Of a stretch of 64,000 nt of DNA, positions 16,668 through 24,680 are shown in pieces (within the stretch, counting starts at the first letter, position 1; every line of letters begins with the position of its first letter). Under the pieces are notes generated by a model that ran no database searches, had not been told where the DNA came from, and saw nothing but the letters and a program-made list of their open reading frames with translations. The translations under genes were made by a program, and so were the position numbers. Origin of the DNA: Phyllobacterium pellucidum (lineage in GTDB: Bacteria > Pseudomonadota > Alphaproteobacteria > Rhizobiales > Rhizobiaceae). The stretch spans positions 124,001 through 188,000 of the forward strand of contig NZ_JABUMX010000004.1 of assembly GCF_013327855.1 (NCBI RefSeq), in the 5' to 3' direction.

Positions 16668-17780
16668 TCAGGAAAACCGCGCCGGCGACAGTTTCGGCAG
16701 GAGCGGTTCAAGCTCGGCTTCCGGCGCTTCACCGCGAATGAGCGCTGCCGCCAAAGCCGACAGGGCAGGGGACGTCTGAATTCCATAGCCCCCTTGTCCG
16801 GCGAGCCAGAAAAAACCCTCGACATCAGCGTCAAAGCCGGCGACGGGCGTACGGTCGGGCGCGAAAGTCCGCAAACCCGCCCAACTATGCTCGACGCGCG
16901 TGACTGGAACAGTTACCGCCTGTTCGAAACGGTAGAGCCCTTCCGCGAGCACCATATCGTCGGCAAAAGCGTCGTGCGGATCAACTGGTGTTTCATCGCA
17001 GGGCGAAACGAACATCCGTCCGCCGTCCGGCTTCATATACCAGGCTTCGTTCACGTCATCGACCAGGGGCCAACCGCGGGTGTCGTGGTTTTCGGGTGCG
17101 GGCAGCACTGCGATGCTGCGGCGCAACGGCGTCAGGCCAAGCGGCTTTGCACCAAAAAGCGCAGCCGTCAGATCTGCCCAGGCACCGGAGGCATTGACAA
17201 TGGTTTGGGCCACGAACGTCTTGCCGCCGGCTTGAACGTGCCATTCGTCGCCGATGCGTTCCGCCCCGGCGACCTCGGACCTGGTATGGATTACAACGCC
17301 GAGAGATGCGGCCTTGCGCAACCAGCCCTGATGCAGTGCATTGACGTCGATATCCCAGGCATCGGCCTGATAGCATGCTGCAGCAATATGGTCTGCGTTG
17401 AGTATCGGCACCATTTCAACGGCACGATCGACAGAAATGATCTCGACACCGACACTGGTGCGCGCAAAGTTTTCAAGATCGGCAATGCTCGCCGCATCGG
17501 CCACGGTCAGGCAACCGCGCGGCGTAAGCAGCGGCTGCGGGAAGAGGCTCGTGTCGCGATTTTCGAACAGCGGGGCACTCACCTTATTAAGGCCCCGGAT
17601 AAGGTCATTGCCATAGTTGGGTAGAAAGATTGCCGCCGACCGGCCGGTGGAATGATAGCCCGGTTGATCCTCACGCTCGATCACGGTCACGCGATGCGTC
17701 GAAGCCAGGGCAGCGGCAACGCCGATACCGGCGATCCCCGCGCCAATGACAAGAACATCCGTTTTGATTGTATCGGTCAT
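16668..17780 (-). CDS. FAD-dependent D-amino-acid (D-arginine-like) dehydrogenase
   Basis: 370 residues. DAO-fold flavoprotein: dinucleotide motif VIGAGIAGIGVAAAL at the N-terminus. GYHSTGRSAA, then DIDVNALHQGWLRKA, LGLTPLRRSIAVLPAP, YMKPDGGRMFVSP, HSWAGLRTFAPD and the C-terminal GFFWLAGQGGYGIQTSPA follow the Pseudomonas aeruginosa D-arginine dehydrogenase DauA block for block, as I recall it. That enzyme oxidises D-arginine and other D-amino acids to 2-oxo acids plus ammonia, passing electrons to the respiratory chain. Its start overlaps the amidase stop (ATGA), making it the last gene of the polyamine-type importer operon. D-specificity and preference for Arg are inference; glycine- or sarcosine-oxidase-like activity remains possible. 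Confidence 0.85.
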   Translation of the reverse strand: MTDTIKTDVLVIGAGIAGIGVAAALASTHRVTVIEREDQPGYHSTGRSAAIFLPNYGNDLIRGLNKVSAPLFENRDTSLFPQPLLTPRGCLTVADAASIADLENFARTSVGVEIISVDRAVEMVPILNADHIAAACYQADAWDIDVNALHQGWLRKAASLGVVIHTRSEVAGAERIGDEWHVQAGGKTFVAQTIVNASGAWADLTAALFGAKPLGLTPLRRSIAVLPAPENHDTRGWPLVDDVNEAWYMKPDGGRMFVSPCDETPVDPHDAFADDMVLAEGLYRFEQAVTVPVTRVEHSWAGLRTFAPDRTPVAGFDADVEGFFWLAGQGGYGIQTSPALSALAAALIRGEAPEAELEPLLPKLSPARFS

Positions 17781-18556
17781 GCTGACCCCAAATCTTCAAG
17801 GTAGGTATTGTCGGCCATGGATGCTGAAAACGCGCCGGGGTCAATATCCGCAAACATCATGCTTTCCGCGTCCTCCGGGCCTTCCGCAAGCAGACTGCCA
17901 TCGGGCGCAGCGATACGCGAGCGGCCGGCAAATGTGAAGCGGCCATCATTCCCAAAATGATTGACATAAGCGACAAAAATCTGGTTCTCGAAAGCGCGCA
18001 CCTGGATCATGTGATCGGTGATGAACGTGCCCGACGGTCCCCTCGGGAGAGCTGTCGGTACGAGCACCGCATCTGCGCCGGCGAGCGCCAACCGGCGGAC
18101 ATTTTCCGGAAACTCGACATCGTAGCAGATGAGCAGTCCCAACTTGAGACGCCCCAACTCGACGATACAGTTGTCGGGGTTTCCGGATTTAAACAGGCTG
18201 CGCTCATAGGGTCCGTAAAGATGCGATTTGCGATAGATGGCGGGCTCGCCATCCCCATTGACGAATGCCGCGCTGTTGAAGACGTGAGCACCATCGCGTT
18301 CGGCAAATCCAGCGATGATGGCCACTCCGCTTTCCGTGGAAATCTTCTGAAGCCTTTTGACCTGACTCCCTGTTGCCGGTTCCGCGAGGCTCTTGATTAT
18401 ATCCCCCGCGCCATAGCCGGTGACGCACAATTCAGGTGTGACCAGCAGGTCGGCACCGCCTTGCCCGGCCTCCTGCGCGGCTTGTTCGATCCGGGCAAGA
18501 TTGGTGTCCACGTCACCGGGAGCCGACTGCATCTGCAATGCCGCGATCCGCATCAT
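17777..18556 (-). CDS. carbon-nitrogen hydrolase (nitrilase-superfamily amidase)
   Basis: 259 residues. Catalytic triad in place: Glu in LLVTPELCVTGY, Lys in IYRKSHLYGPYE, Cys in LGLLICYDVEFPE. GRSRIAAPDGSLL is the usual segment near the C-terminus. Such enzymes hydrolyse amides (R-amidase, N-carbamoyl-D-amino acid hydrolase, beta-ureidopropionase or guanidinobutyramide hydrolase types); nitrile cleavage is less likely. The adjacent ATGATG start codons overlap the permease stop, and GGAGGAG stands just ahead. Its place between importer and D-amino-acid dehydrogenase suggests it frees an amino acid from an imported amide or N-carbamoyl compound. Confidence 0.88.
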   Translation of the reverse strand: MMRIAALQMQSAPGDVDTNLARIEQAAQEAGQGGADLLVTPELCVTGYGAGDIIKSLAEPATGSQVKRLQKISTESGVAIIAGFAERDGAHVFNSAAFVNGDGEPAIYRKSHLYGPYERSLFKSGNPDNCIVELGRLKLGLLICYDVEFPENVRRLALAGADAVLVPTALPRGPSGTFITDHMIQVRAFENQIFVAYVNHFGNDGRFTFAGRSRIAAPDGSLLAEGPEDAESMMFADIDPGAFSASMADNTYLEDLGSA

Positions 18557-19353
18557 TTCTCCTCCGAAGCCATGGCGCCAAGCAGTTTCGGCAAGTCGCC
18601 GAATTTGGCCACCAGCGAGAAAATCACTGCCGCTGTCGCGACGAACAGGATCGTCACCGAAGCCATGGTCGGCGTATAGCCATAGCGCAAGGCGTTGAAT
18701 ATTTTGATCGGCAACGTTTCGAGGGTAAAACCAACCGTCATATAGGCAACGATATATTCGTTCAGCGACAGGACGAACGCGAATGCATAGCCGGATACGA
18801 GGTAGGGGCGGATCAGGGGCAGGACGACTGTGCGGAATATCGTCCGGTCGTCGGCGCCCATCGTAGCGGCGGCCTCGACGAGTGACCGGTCGATAGCGGA
18901 AAAGCCGAGCGAGAGGGTCACAAGAGGCAGCGTGACGAAGAAGATCGCATGGCCGATGACCGCGGTCCACGCCTGACCGTAGAAGCCGGTGGTTGCCCAG
19001 AACGTCAGGAACCCGAGCGCGGTAATGACAGGAGGCAGCGTGAAGGGCGCTATTCCAAGGACCTGGAAAATATTCGCCCATGGCGCAATGCGCCGCCACA
19101 AAAACCATGAGAGGGGGAGGGCGATCAGCACCGCGAGGGCTGCCGAGGTGGTCGCCAGAATGACCGAGGCTACGAGCGCGCTGCGCCACTCGGGATTGGT
19201 GAATATCTGGCCGTACCAGCTCAGCGAAAATCCTTGCGGCGGAAACGCTAGCGTCTGCTTGGCATTGACCGACACTCCGGCAACAACGATGAGCGGCATA
19301 GCCAGAAAGAGGCCTATCAGCACGAAATAGAGACGGCGCAACGCGTTGGTCAT
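18553..19353 (-). CDS. ABC permease, PotC (spermidine/putrescine) type
   Basis: 266 residues, six membrane helices. The BPD_transp_1 EAA loop reads EAAATMGADDRTIFRTVVLPLIRPYLVSG. N-terminal FPPQGFSLSWYGQIF is typical of PotC-type proteins. Start and stop codons both overlap neighbours by four bases (ATGA). Confidence 0.92.
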   Translation of the reverse strand: MTNALRRLYFVLIGLFLAMPLIVVAGVSVNAKQTLAFPPQGFSLSWYGQIFTNPEWRSALVASVILATTSAALAVLIALPLSWFLWRRIAPWANIFQVLGIAPFTLPPVITALGFLTFWATTGFYGQAWTAVIGHAIFFVTLPLVTLSLGFSAIDRSLVEAAATMGADDRTIFRTVVLPLIRPYLVSGYAFAFVLSLNEYIVAYMTVGFTLETLPIKIFNALRYGYTPTMASVTILFVATAAVIFSLVAKFGDLPKLLGAMASEEK

Positions 19354-20204
19354 GCCTTTTCTCCCTTGCGGCCAACGAGCAGGGTGAGCGCGACGAGCCC
19401 AAGCGTCACGAGAACCAGGAATACGGCCATTGCCGCCGCAAACGGCATGTTCGACTGGTAGATCGCCTGGTCGGTAATAAGCACCGAAAGGGTCCAGTGC
19501 TGCGGACGACCCAGGATCTGCGGCAGCAGGTAGGAGCCAAGCGCAAAGATGAATACCATGATTAGCGTTGCCATGATTGTATTGCGCAGCGCAGGCACAA
19601 GCACATTGAAGAAGGCGCGAACCGGCGAAGACCCAAGCGTTCGTGCTGCTTCCATCAAAGTGGGATCAAGGCGCACGATCGCGGGATAGAGAACGAGGAT
19701 CGTATAGGGCAAGGCCTGGTAGATCATGCCGGTGAGCACGGCGCCAAAACTCGGGAACAAGGCGACGGGCTGGTTGAGCAAGCCAACTGCGACGAGGAGA
19801 TTGCTGAGACCACCCGTCCGCGACAGGAGCGTCGACCACGCAAAACCGATGATGACCTCTGAAAGAGACAATATCGAAAGCAGCGCGACCAGCCAAAAGA
19901 CCTGCAGACGGCGCGAAAGCCGCGAGAGCAAATAAGTGAACGGCAGGGCCAGAACGACGCAACAGATGGCAACGGTAACGGCGAGCATCAGGGAGAAGCT
20001 GAGGACACCGCCGAAGAAAGGCGTCAGGAACCGCTCATAATTGGAAAGCACGAACGCCGGCGTATAGAAGCCGCCCTCCTGACGCTGGAAGAAGCTGACC
20101 GTGATCATGGTGCCGAACGGAACGACGAAGAAAATGAGCAGCATGCCTGCCGGAAAGAATAGCGGGCCGTAATCGGCAATGGATTGGGGCCGTTCCCGCT
20201 TCAT
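19350..20204 (-). CDS. ABC permease, PotB type
   Basis: 284 residues from MKRERPQ; six helices. EAA loop: EAARTLGSSPVRAFFNVLVPALRNTIMA. The N-terminal MITVSFFQRQEGGFYTPAFVLSNYERFL periplasmic loop is the PotB-like part. The start overlaps the ATPase stop (ATGA). Forms the heterodimeric channel with the PotC-type permease. Confidence 0.92.
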   Translation of the reverse strand: MKRERPQSIADYGPLFFPAGMLLIFFVVPFGTMITVSFFQRQEGGFYTPAFVLSNYERFLTPFFGGVLSFSLMLAVTVAICCVVLALPFTYLLSRLSRRLQVFWLVALLSILSLSEVIIGFAWSTLLSRTGGLSNLLVAVGLLNQPVALFPSFGAVLTGMIYQALPYTILVLYPAIVRLDPTLMEAARTLGSSPVRAFFNVLVPALRNTIMATLIMVFIFALGSYLLPQILGRPQHWTLSVLITDQAIYQSNMPFAAAMAVFLVLVTLGLVALTLLVGRKGEKA

Positions 20205-21238
20205 TGCTTGAGCACCACGCATACATCCGGCGAAAGCGTTATGCCCACCTTCTGGCCGGCGGCGACGTCGGGCCGTTCGCGCGGCGTGGAGACAGCGATG
20301 ATCTGTTGTCCGCCCGCTTCGACGAAGGTTTCGATCGTGCCGCCGAGATCGCGAACGAAGGTCACCGTCCCGTCGATCGCTCCGCTGCCGGGAGCCGTCA
20401 GATGCACGTCTTCAGGACGCACCGATATCGTTGCACGCTGCGTGCCCGCCGGCAGGGCCAGACCTTGCACACGGTGTCCGAAGATCGTAGCCGCTCCCGA
20501 ACTATCGGCGGCGGTCTCGATCAGATTGGTTGATCCGATGAAATCGGCGACGAACGTATCGGCAGGTTTGCGATAGATCTCGACGGGGGAGGCGGCCTGC
20601 CTGATGTGTCCGCCGTTCATGACGACGACCGTATCGGCCATGGTCATGGCTTCGCGCTGGTCGTGGGTAACGACAATTGTGGTGATGCCAAGTTTCTGCT
20701 GCAACTGGCGCAGTTCCACCTGCATCGCTTCGCGCAGCTTGGCGTCGAGCGCCGACAGCGGCTCGTCGAGCAGGAACAGGCGCGGCGACAGCGCGAGCGC
20801 CCGTGCGATCGCGACGCGCTGGCGCTGGCCACCCGAGAGCTTCGAGACGGGACGGTCTCCATAACCAGGCAGATGGATGAGAGACAGCAATTCATCGACG
20901 CGCTTCTTCTGTTCCTCGCGCGGCTTGCCGCGGATGCGAAGCGGATAGGCAATGTTTTCCCCGACAGTCAGATGCGGGAAAAGCGCGAGCGATTGAAACA
21001 CCATCCCGAGATTGCGCTTATGGGTTGGAACGTTCGTGATGTCGGCCCCGTCGAGGAGAATGGCGCCATTGGTCGGGTCCTCAAGGCCGGCAATCATGCG
21101 CAGCAAGGTCGTCTTGCCGCAACCTGAAGGCCCGAGCAGGCACACGAACGTGCCATGCGGAACCGAAAGACGCACGTTCTCGACGGCGGCGAATGTCCCA
21201 AACCGCTTGGTGACATCGTTCAATACCAGTCCGGACAT
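20201..21238 (-). CDS. ABC ATPase, PotA type
   Basis: 345 residues from MSGLVLNDV; a longer frame adds 11 residues covering the intergenic hairpin side and is not preferred. Walker A GPSGCGKTT, signature LSGGQRQRVAIARAL, Walker B LFLLDEPLSALDAKLRE and VTHDQ are all intact. The C-terminal TOBE region (ISVRPEDVHLTAPG) is present. Energises the PotB/C-type permeases. Separated from the binding-protein gene by a strong hairpin. Confidence 0.93.
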   Translation of the reverse strand: MSGLVLNDVTKRFGTFAAVENVRLSVPHGTFVCLLGPSGCGKTTLLRMIAGLEDPTNGAILLDGADITNVPTHKRNLGMVFQSLALFPHLTVGENIAYPLRIRGKPREEQKKRVDELLSLIHLPGYGDRPVSKLSGGQRQRVAIARALALSPRLFLLDEPLSALDAKLREAMQVELRQLQQKLGITTIVVTHDQREAMTMADTVVVMNGGHIRQAASPVEIYRKPADTFVADFIGSTNLIETAADSSGAATIFGHRVQGLALPAGTQRATISVRPEDVHLTAPGSGAIDGTVTFVRDLGGTIETFVEAGGQQIIAVSTPRERPDVAAGQKVGITLSPDVCVVLKQ

Positions 21239-21264
21239 CTGCCCCTCATTATCTCGATTGTTAA

Positions 21265-21292
21265 GCACCACCCTTCTGGCGAAGGGTGGTGC
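21265..21292 (-). terminator. perfect 12-bp hairpin between binding protein and ATPase genes
   Basis: GCACCACCCTTC, loop TGGC, GAAGGGTGGTGC: a perfect 12-base-pair stem. On the minus strand it follows the binding-protein gene by 10 bases and precedes the ATPase gene. No U-run follows (TTAACAAT), so it more likely stabilises the upstream mRNA 3' end or partly attenuates transcription than fully terminates it. Confidence 0.7.
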
Positions 21293-21302
21293 CTTTGTCT
21301 GT

Positions 21303-22391
21303 TCAGCCGACGATGAGTTCGGTCCACTTCTGGTTCAGCCAATCCGACTTGGTGGTGTACAGATCGTAACGGGGGATGATCGGCTCGATGTCGGACGAAA
21401 CAGCGGCAAACTCCTTCTCATTGAGATCGAGCAATTCCCGCTTGACAGTCGGGGATGTGCCGACCTTTCGTGAAAGGGTCGCCTGGATCGTTGGCTGGCT
21501 CATATAGTCGATGAAGGCATGGGCTTCATCCACCTTCTTCGAGGCGCGCGACAGCGCCCAGCAGCCGGAGTCCTGAACGCCGCCTTCCTTGGGGAAGGTC
21601 GAGCGAACCGGGTGTCCTTCGGACGCAGCAAGTCCGGTGACGTCGTGATAATACTGGCCCATCGGAATTTCGCCCGACTTCAGCGACTGCTCGAACTGGG
21701 CCTCGTCGCGGTACCACAGGCGCACATTCGGTTTAACTTCGGCGAGCTTGTCGAAGGCTTTCAAAAGCCCTTCCTCAGTATCGAGCGCGTTTGTGCCACC
21801 GAAGTACGTCTTTGCTGTGATTTCCAGCAGGAACGAGTTGGAGACGAGGGCGAGAAGTCCGAGCTTGTCCGCGTTCGCCTTGTCCCAGAACGCGGCCCAG
21901 GTCGTCGGCGCTTCCTTATAGACGTCCGTGTTGGTCACGAGCGTGATGTACCAGGAAACCGCGCCGATGCCGGCAACGCCGCCATCCGGATATTTGTTGA
22001 TGAAACGGTCGAGCAGATTCTTCGAATTCGGGATCTTCGCCATGTCGAGTGGGGTCCAGAGCTTCGTGGTCTGCCCCTTGAGCATCGCGACCTGCGACAT
22101 CATCGAAACGTCGGCGGGTGCCGCGCCGGCCTTCGCCGCCTGTTCAAGTTGCACGAGCCAGGCCTCGCCAGTCGGCTCGGCAACAGACTCAACGGCGATA
22201 CCGGTCGCCTTGGTGAACTCGGGAAAAATGTTCTTGTCGAACGAGTCCTTGAAGTAGCCGCCATAGACGCCGACCTTCAGCGACTTGTCTTGCGCCCGCA
22301 AGATCGACGGCATCGCCAAGGTACCCGCCGCCATTGCGCCGGTGGCGAGCACCACGCGGCGACTGACACCTTTTTGCAGAATATTGCTCAT
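21303..22391 (-). CDS. ABC substrate-binding protein, PotD/PotF type
   Basis: 362 residues. Export signal VSRRVVLATGAMAAGTLAMPSILRAQ carries a twin Arg; cleavage after ILRA. SBP_bac_8-type mature protein: LKVGVYGGYFKDSFDKNIFPEFTKATGI at the start, GAVSWYITLVTNTDVYKEAPTTWAAFWD in the middle, and AHAFIDYMSQPTIQ near the end. Three ATG codons are in tandem (22397, 22394, 22391); AGGAGA fits the third best. First gene of the Pot-type importer, amidase and dehydrogenase operon. The ligand is probably a cationic or amide nitrogen compound, judging from the operon rather than from visible binding residues. Confidence 0.9.
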   Translation of the reverse strand: MSNILQKGVSRRVVLATGAMAAGTLAMPSILRAQDKSLKVGVYGGYFKDSFDKNIFPEFTKATGIAVESVAEPTGEAWLVQLEQAAKAGAAPADVSMMSQVAMLKGQTTKLWTPLDMAKIPNSKNLLDRFINKYPDGGVAGIGAVSWYITLVTNTDVYKEAPTTWAAFWDKANADKLGLLALVSNSFLLEITAKTYFGGTNALDTEEGLLKAFDKLAEVKPNVRLWYRDEAQFEQSLKSGEIPMGQYYHDVTGLAASEGHPVRSTFPKEGGVQDSGCWALSRASKKVDEAHAFIDYMSQPTIQATLSRKVGTSPTVKRELLDLNEKEFAAVSSDIEPIIPRYDLYTTKSDWLNQKWTELIVG

Positions 22392-22464
22392 CATCATTCT
22401 CCTTATTTTTGCAGCCAGTACTGGCGATTTCCCACTCTTCTTATCTAGATGCGCAGCTTGCCAT

Positions 22465-23115
22465 TCAGTGTTGGCGAGCAGCGCGAAGCTCCAATGTCTT
22501 TGTATAGCGCGTCAGCGGATAGCACAGAACAAAATAGATCAGCGCGACCAGGCCATAGACGGTGAAGGGTTCGAACGTCGCGTTGTTGATCGCATTGGAG
22601 GTGCGCACCAGTTCCTCGAACCCGATGATCGACGTCAGTGCCGTGCTCTTGATCAACTGCACGAGAAACCCGACAGTCGGCGCACGCGTGATGGCGAATG
22701 CTTGCGGCAGAATGATCAGTCGCAGCTGGGCCACATAATGCAGGCCGAGACTGCTACCCGCGTCCCATTGGCCTGTCGGTAGCGACTGGACACCGCCGCG
22801 CCAGATCTCGGCAAGAAAGGCGCTCGCGCAAAGCGTCAGTCCCAGAACCGCGGCTGTCCATGCCTCGATGCGCAGGCCAAGCAGCGGCAGCCCGAAAAAC
22901 AGCAGGAAAAGCTGCATCAGCAGCGGCGTTCCCTGGAAGAGGCCGATGTAATATTCCGCGGCGCGCCGCAGCCAGCGCCGCTTGGAAATGCGCAGCAGCA
23001 AGATGGCGAGGCCTGCAATCGAGCCGCCGATAAAGGCGACGACTGACAGGAGAATGGTCCAGCGGGCAGCGAGAAGCAGGTTGCGCAATATGTCCCAGAA
23101 GGTGAACTCGATCAT
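22465..23115 (-). CDS. polar amino acid ABC permease (second)
   Basis: 216 residues with about five helices. The HisM/GlnP-type blocks are AEYYIGLFQGTPLLMQLFLLFFGLP and AEIWRGGVQSLPTGQWDAGSSLGL, the latter the EAA-like loop, then IILPQAFAI. The start overlaps the preceding permease stop (ATGA). Last gene of the importer, 73 bases from the next operon. Confidence 0.92.
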   Translation of the reverse strand: MIEFTFWDILRNLLLAARWTILLSVVAFIGGSIAGLAILLLRISKRRWLRRAAEYYIGLFQGTPLLMQLFLLFFGLPLLGLRIEAWTAAVLGLTLCASAFLAEIWRGGVQSLPTGQWDAGSSLGLHYVAQLRLIILPQAFAITRAPTVGFLVQLIKSTALTSIIGFEELVRTSNAINNATFEPFTVYGLVALIYFVLCYPLTRYTKTLELRAARQH

Positions 23116-23780
23116 GCCATACCCCCCGCAATCGCGCGCCTTCCGGCAGCAAAGAGCAGTCTGCGCAGACCGATGCTCATCGCGAGGTAAACCAGCGTCA
23201 CCACGAAATAGGTTTCGAACGCGCGGAAAGTGCGTGCCTGCAGCATGTCGGCCTCGTAGGTCAATTCACGCACGGCGATCTGCGACACCACAGCGGATTC
23301 CAGCATCATGATGATGATCTGGCTGGTCAGTGCCGGGAAGATGACTTTCAGCGCCTGCGGCAGGACGATCTTGACGAAAACCAGCCATGGCTGGAGGCCG
23401 AGCGCCGCCGCCGCTTCCCGCTGCCCTTTCGGAACCGCGTCAAGGCCCGCGCCGACGATTTCCGTCGTATAGGCAGTCATGTTCAAGGTCATGGCGAGCA
23501 TGGCCGAAACGACCGGGTCAAGCCGGATGCCAAGCCGCGGCAAGCCAAAGAAGATGAAGAACAACTGCACGAGAAATGGCGTGTTGCGCACGATTTCGAC
23601 ATAAGCGGCAATGGCCTTGCGCAGTATCGCGTGACGGCTGCGCTTGGCGGCCGCCCCGAAAATGCTCAAGGTTACGCCTGCCACAGACGTCACGACGATC
23701 AGAAAGATCGTCATGGCGGCGCCACTGGCAATCATGCCAATGGCGCCATAGAGCCAGCCGAAATCGAGGGCGTAGCCCAC
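23112..23780 (-). CDS. polar amino acid ABC permease (first)
   Basis: 222 residues from GTG 23780, where AAGGA lies six bases ahead; a TTG at 23786, overlapping the binding-protein stop, is the alternative. VEIVRNTPFLVQLFFIFFGLPRLG and TEIVGAGLDAVPKGQREAAAALGL define the HisQ/GlnP type. Works as a heterodimer with the next permease. No ATPase gene is found in this operon. Confidence 0.9.
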   Translation of the reverse strand: MGYALDFGWLYGAIGMIASGAAMTIFLIVVTSVAGVTLSIFGAAAKRSRHAILRKAIAAYVEIVRNTPFLVQLFFIFFGLPRLGIRLDPVVSAMLAMTLNMTAYTTEIVGAGLDAVPKGQREAAAALGLQPWLVFVKIVLPQALKVIFPALTSQIIIMMLESAVVSQIAVRELTYEADMLQARTFRAFETYFVVTLVYLAMSIGLRRLLFAAGRRAIAGGMA

Positions 23781-23782
23781 CG

Positions 23783-24592
23783 TCAATCCTTGAGGTTTTC
23801 GGGATTGAGCGGCGTTTTCAGCCAGGCTTCCGAGCTCTTGTTGAGGCTGCCGTCAGAGAGCATCTTGGCGACCGTATCATTGATCGTCTGCTTCAGGCGA
23901 TCTTCTTTCTTGTTGAGCGCGATGTGCGAGGGAGAGGTCAAAAGCTGGAACTTTTGCTCAGGGGCCAGTGCTTCCTGGCGGGCGAGAACCTGCGCGCCGA
24001 CATCGTTGCCGACAACCATGAGTTCGGTCTGGCCCGAGATGAAGGCCTGAATGACGGCATTGTAATTGTCGAAGCGCTTGATGTCGGCCGACGCAGGAGC
24101 CGCTTTGGTCAGCGACGTATCTTCGAGCGTGCCGCGGTTGACGGCAATGGTCTTACCGGCAAGTCCATCCTTGTCTTTCACCTCGACCGCCTTCGGACCG
24201 ATGACGGCGATGTAGTAGGGAGCATAGGCGGCGGCGAAATCAATGACCTGTTCGCGTTCCTTGCTGTAGCCAACGCTCATCAACAGATCGACACGGTGTT
24301 CGGTGAGATAGGGAATGCGGTTCTGTCCAGTCACTGCGACCGCATTGAGCTTCACTTTGAGCGCATCTGCAATCGCCTGCGCGACGTCCATGTCATAGCC
24401 CTTGAGCGACATGTCCGCGCTCGCCGACGAAAAGGGCGGGAAGTCGGCGAAGACGCCGATGTTGACGACGCCCGCCTTGGTGATGTCGTCGACTGCATCG
24501 GCCTTGGCCGCTTGTGTGGCAAGGCCGAAACCGGCACTGCCGATGAGCAGCAGCGCCGCAAATGATGATCGCAGCTTGGTATGAATTGTCAT
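23783..24592 (-). CDS. polar amino acid ABC substrate-binding protein
   Basis: 269 residues; ATG 24592 is preceded by GAAGGGGAA. The signal peptide ends near ATQAAKA. SBP_bac_3 fold: VNIGVFADFPPFSS, LKGYDMDVAQAIADALKVK, then YLTEHRVDLLMSVGYSKEREQVIDF and the closing MLSDGSLNKSSEAWL. Ligand probably an amino acid or related cation. It is separated from the ureohydrolase gene by a terminator-like hairpin but is on the same strand, so partial read-through is possible. Confidence 0.92.
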   Translation of the reverse strand: MTIHTKLRSSFAALLLIGSAGFGLATQAAKADAVDDITKAGVVNIGVFADFPPFSSASADMSLKGYDMDVAQAIADALKVKLNAVAVTGQNRIPYLTEHRVDLLMSVGYSKEREQVIDFAAAYAPYYIAVIGPKAVEVKDKDGLAGKTIAVNRGTLEDTSLTKAAPASADIKRFDNYNAVIQAFISGQTELMVVGNDVGAQVLARQEALAPEQKFQLLTSPSHIALNKKEDRLKQTINDTVAKMLSDGSLNKSSEAWLKTPLNPENLKD

Positions 24593-24632
24593 CGTATTCC
24601 CCTTCATTGTTGTTGTTGTGTGTTGGTCTTCC

Positions 24633-24662
24633 AAAAATGCCGAGGCGCCAGTCGGCGCCTCG
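24633..24662 (-). terminator. rho-independent terminator after ureohydrolase gene
   Basis: On the minus strand a perfect 9-bp stem CGAGGCGCC, loop GACT, GGCGCCTCG is followed by GCATTTTT. It lies 19 bases after the ureohydrolase stop and 41 bases before the binding-protein start. A classical intrinsic terminator, acting either as an end or as a partial attenuator. Confidence 0.8.
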
Positions 24663-24680
24663 TACTTGATGCTGTCGTCG

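Noticed and set aside
18557..19402. N-terminal extension fusing an extra domain to the amidase
   Set aside because: The frame is open only because it overlaps the PotC-type permease in another frame; the nitrilase fold starts at MMRIAAL.
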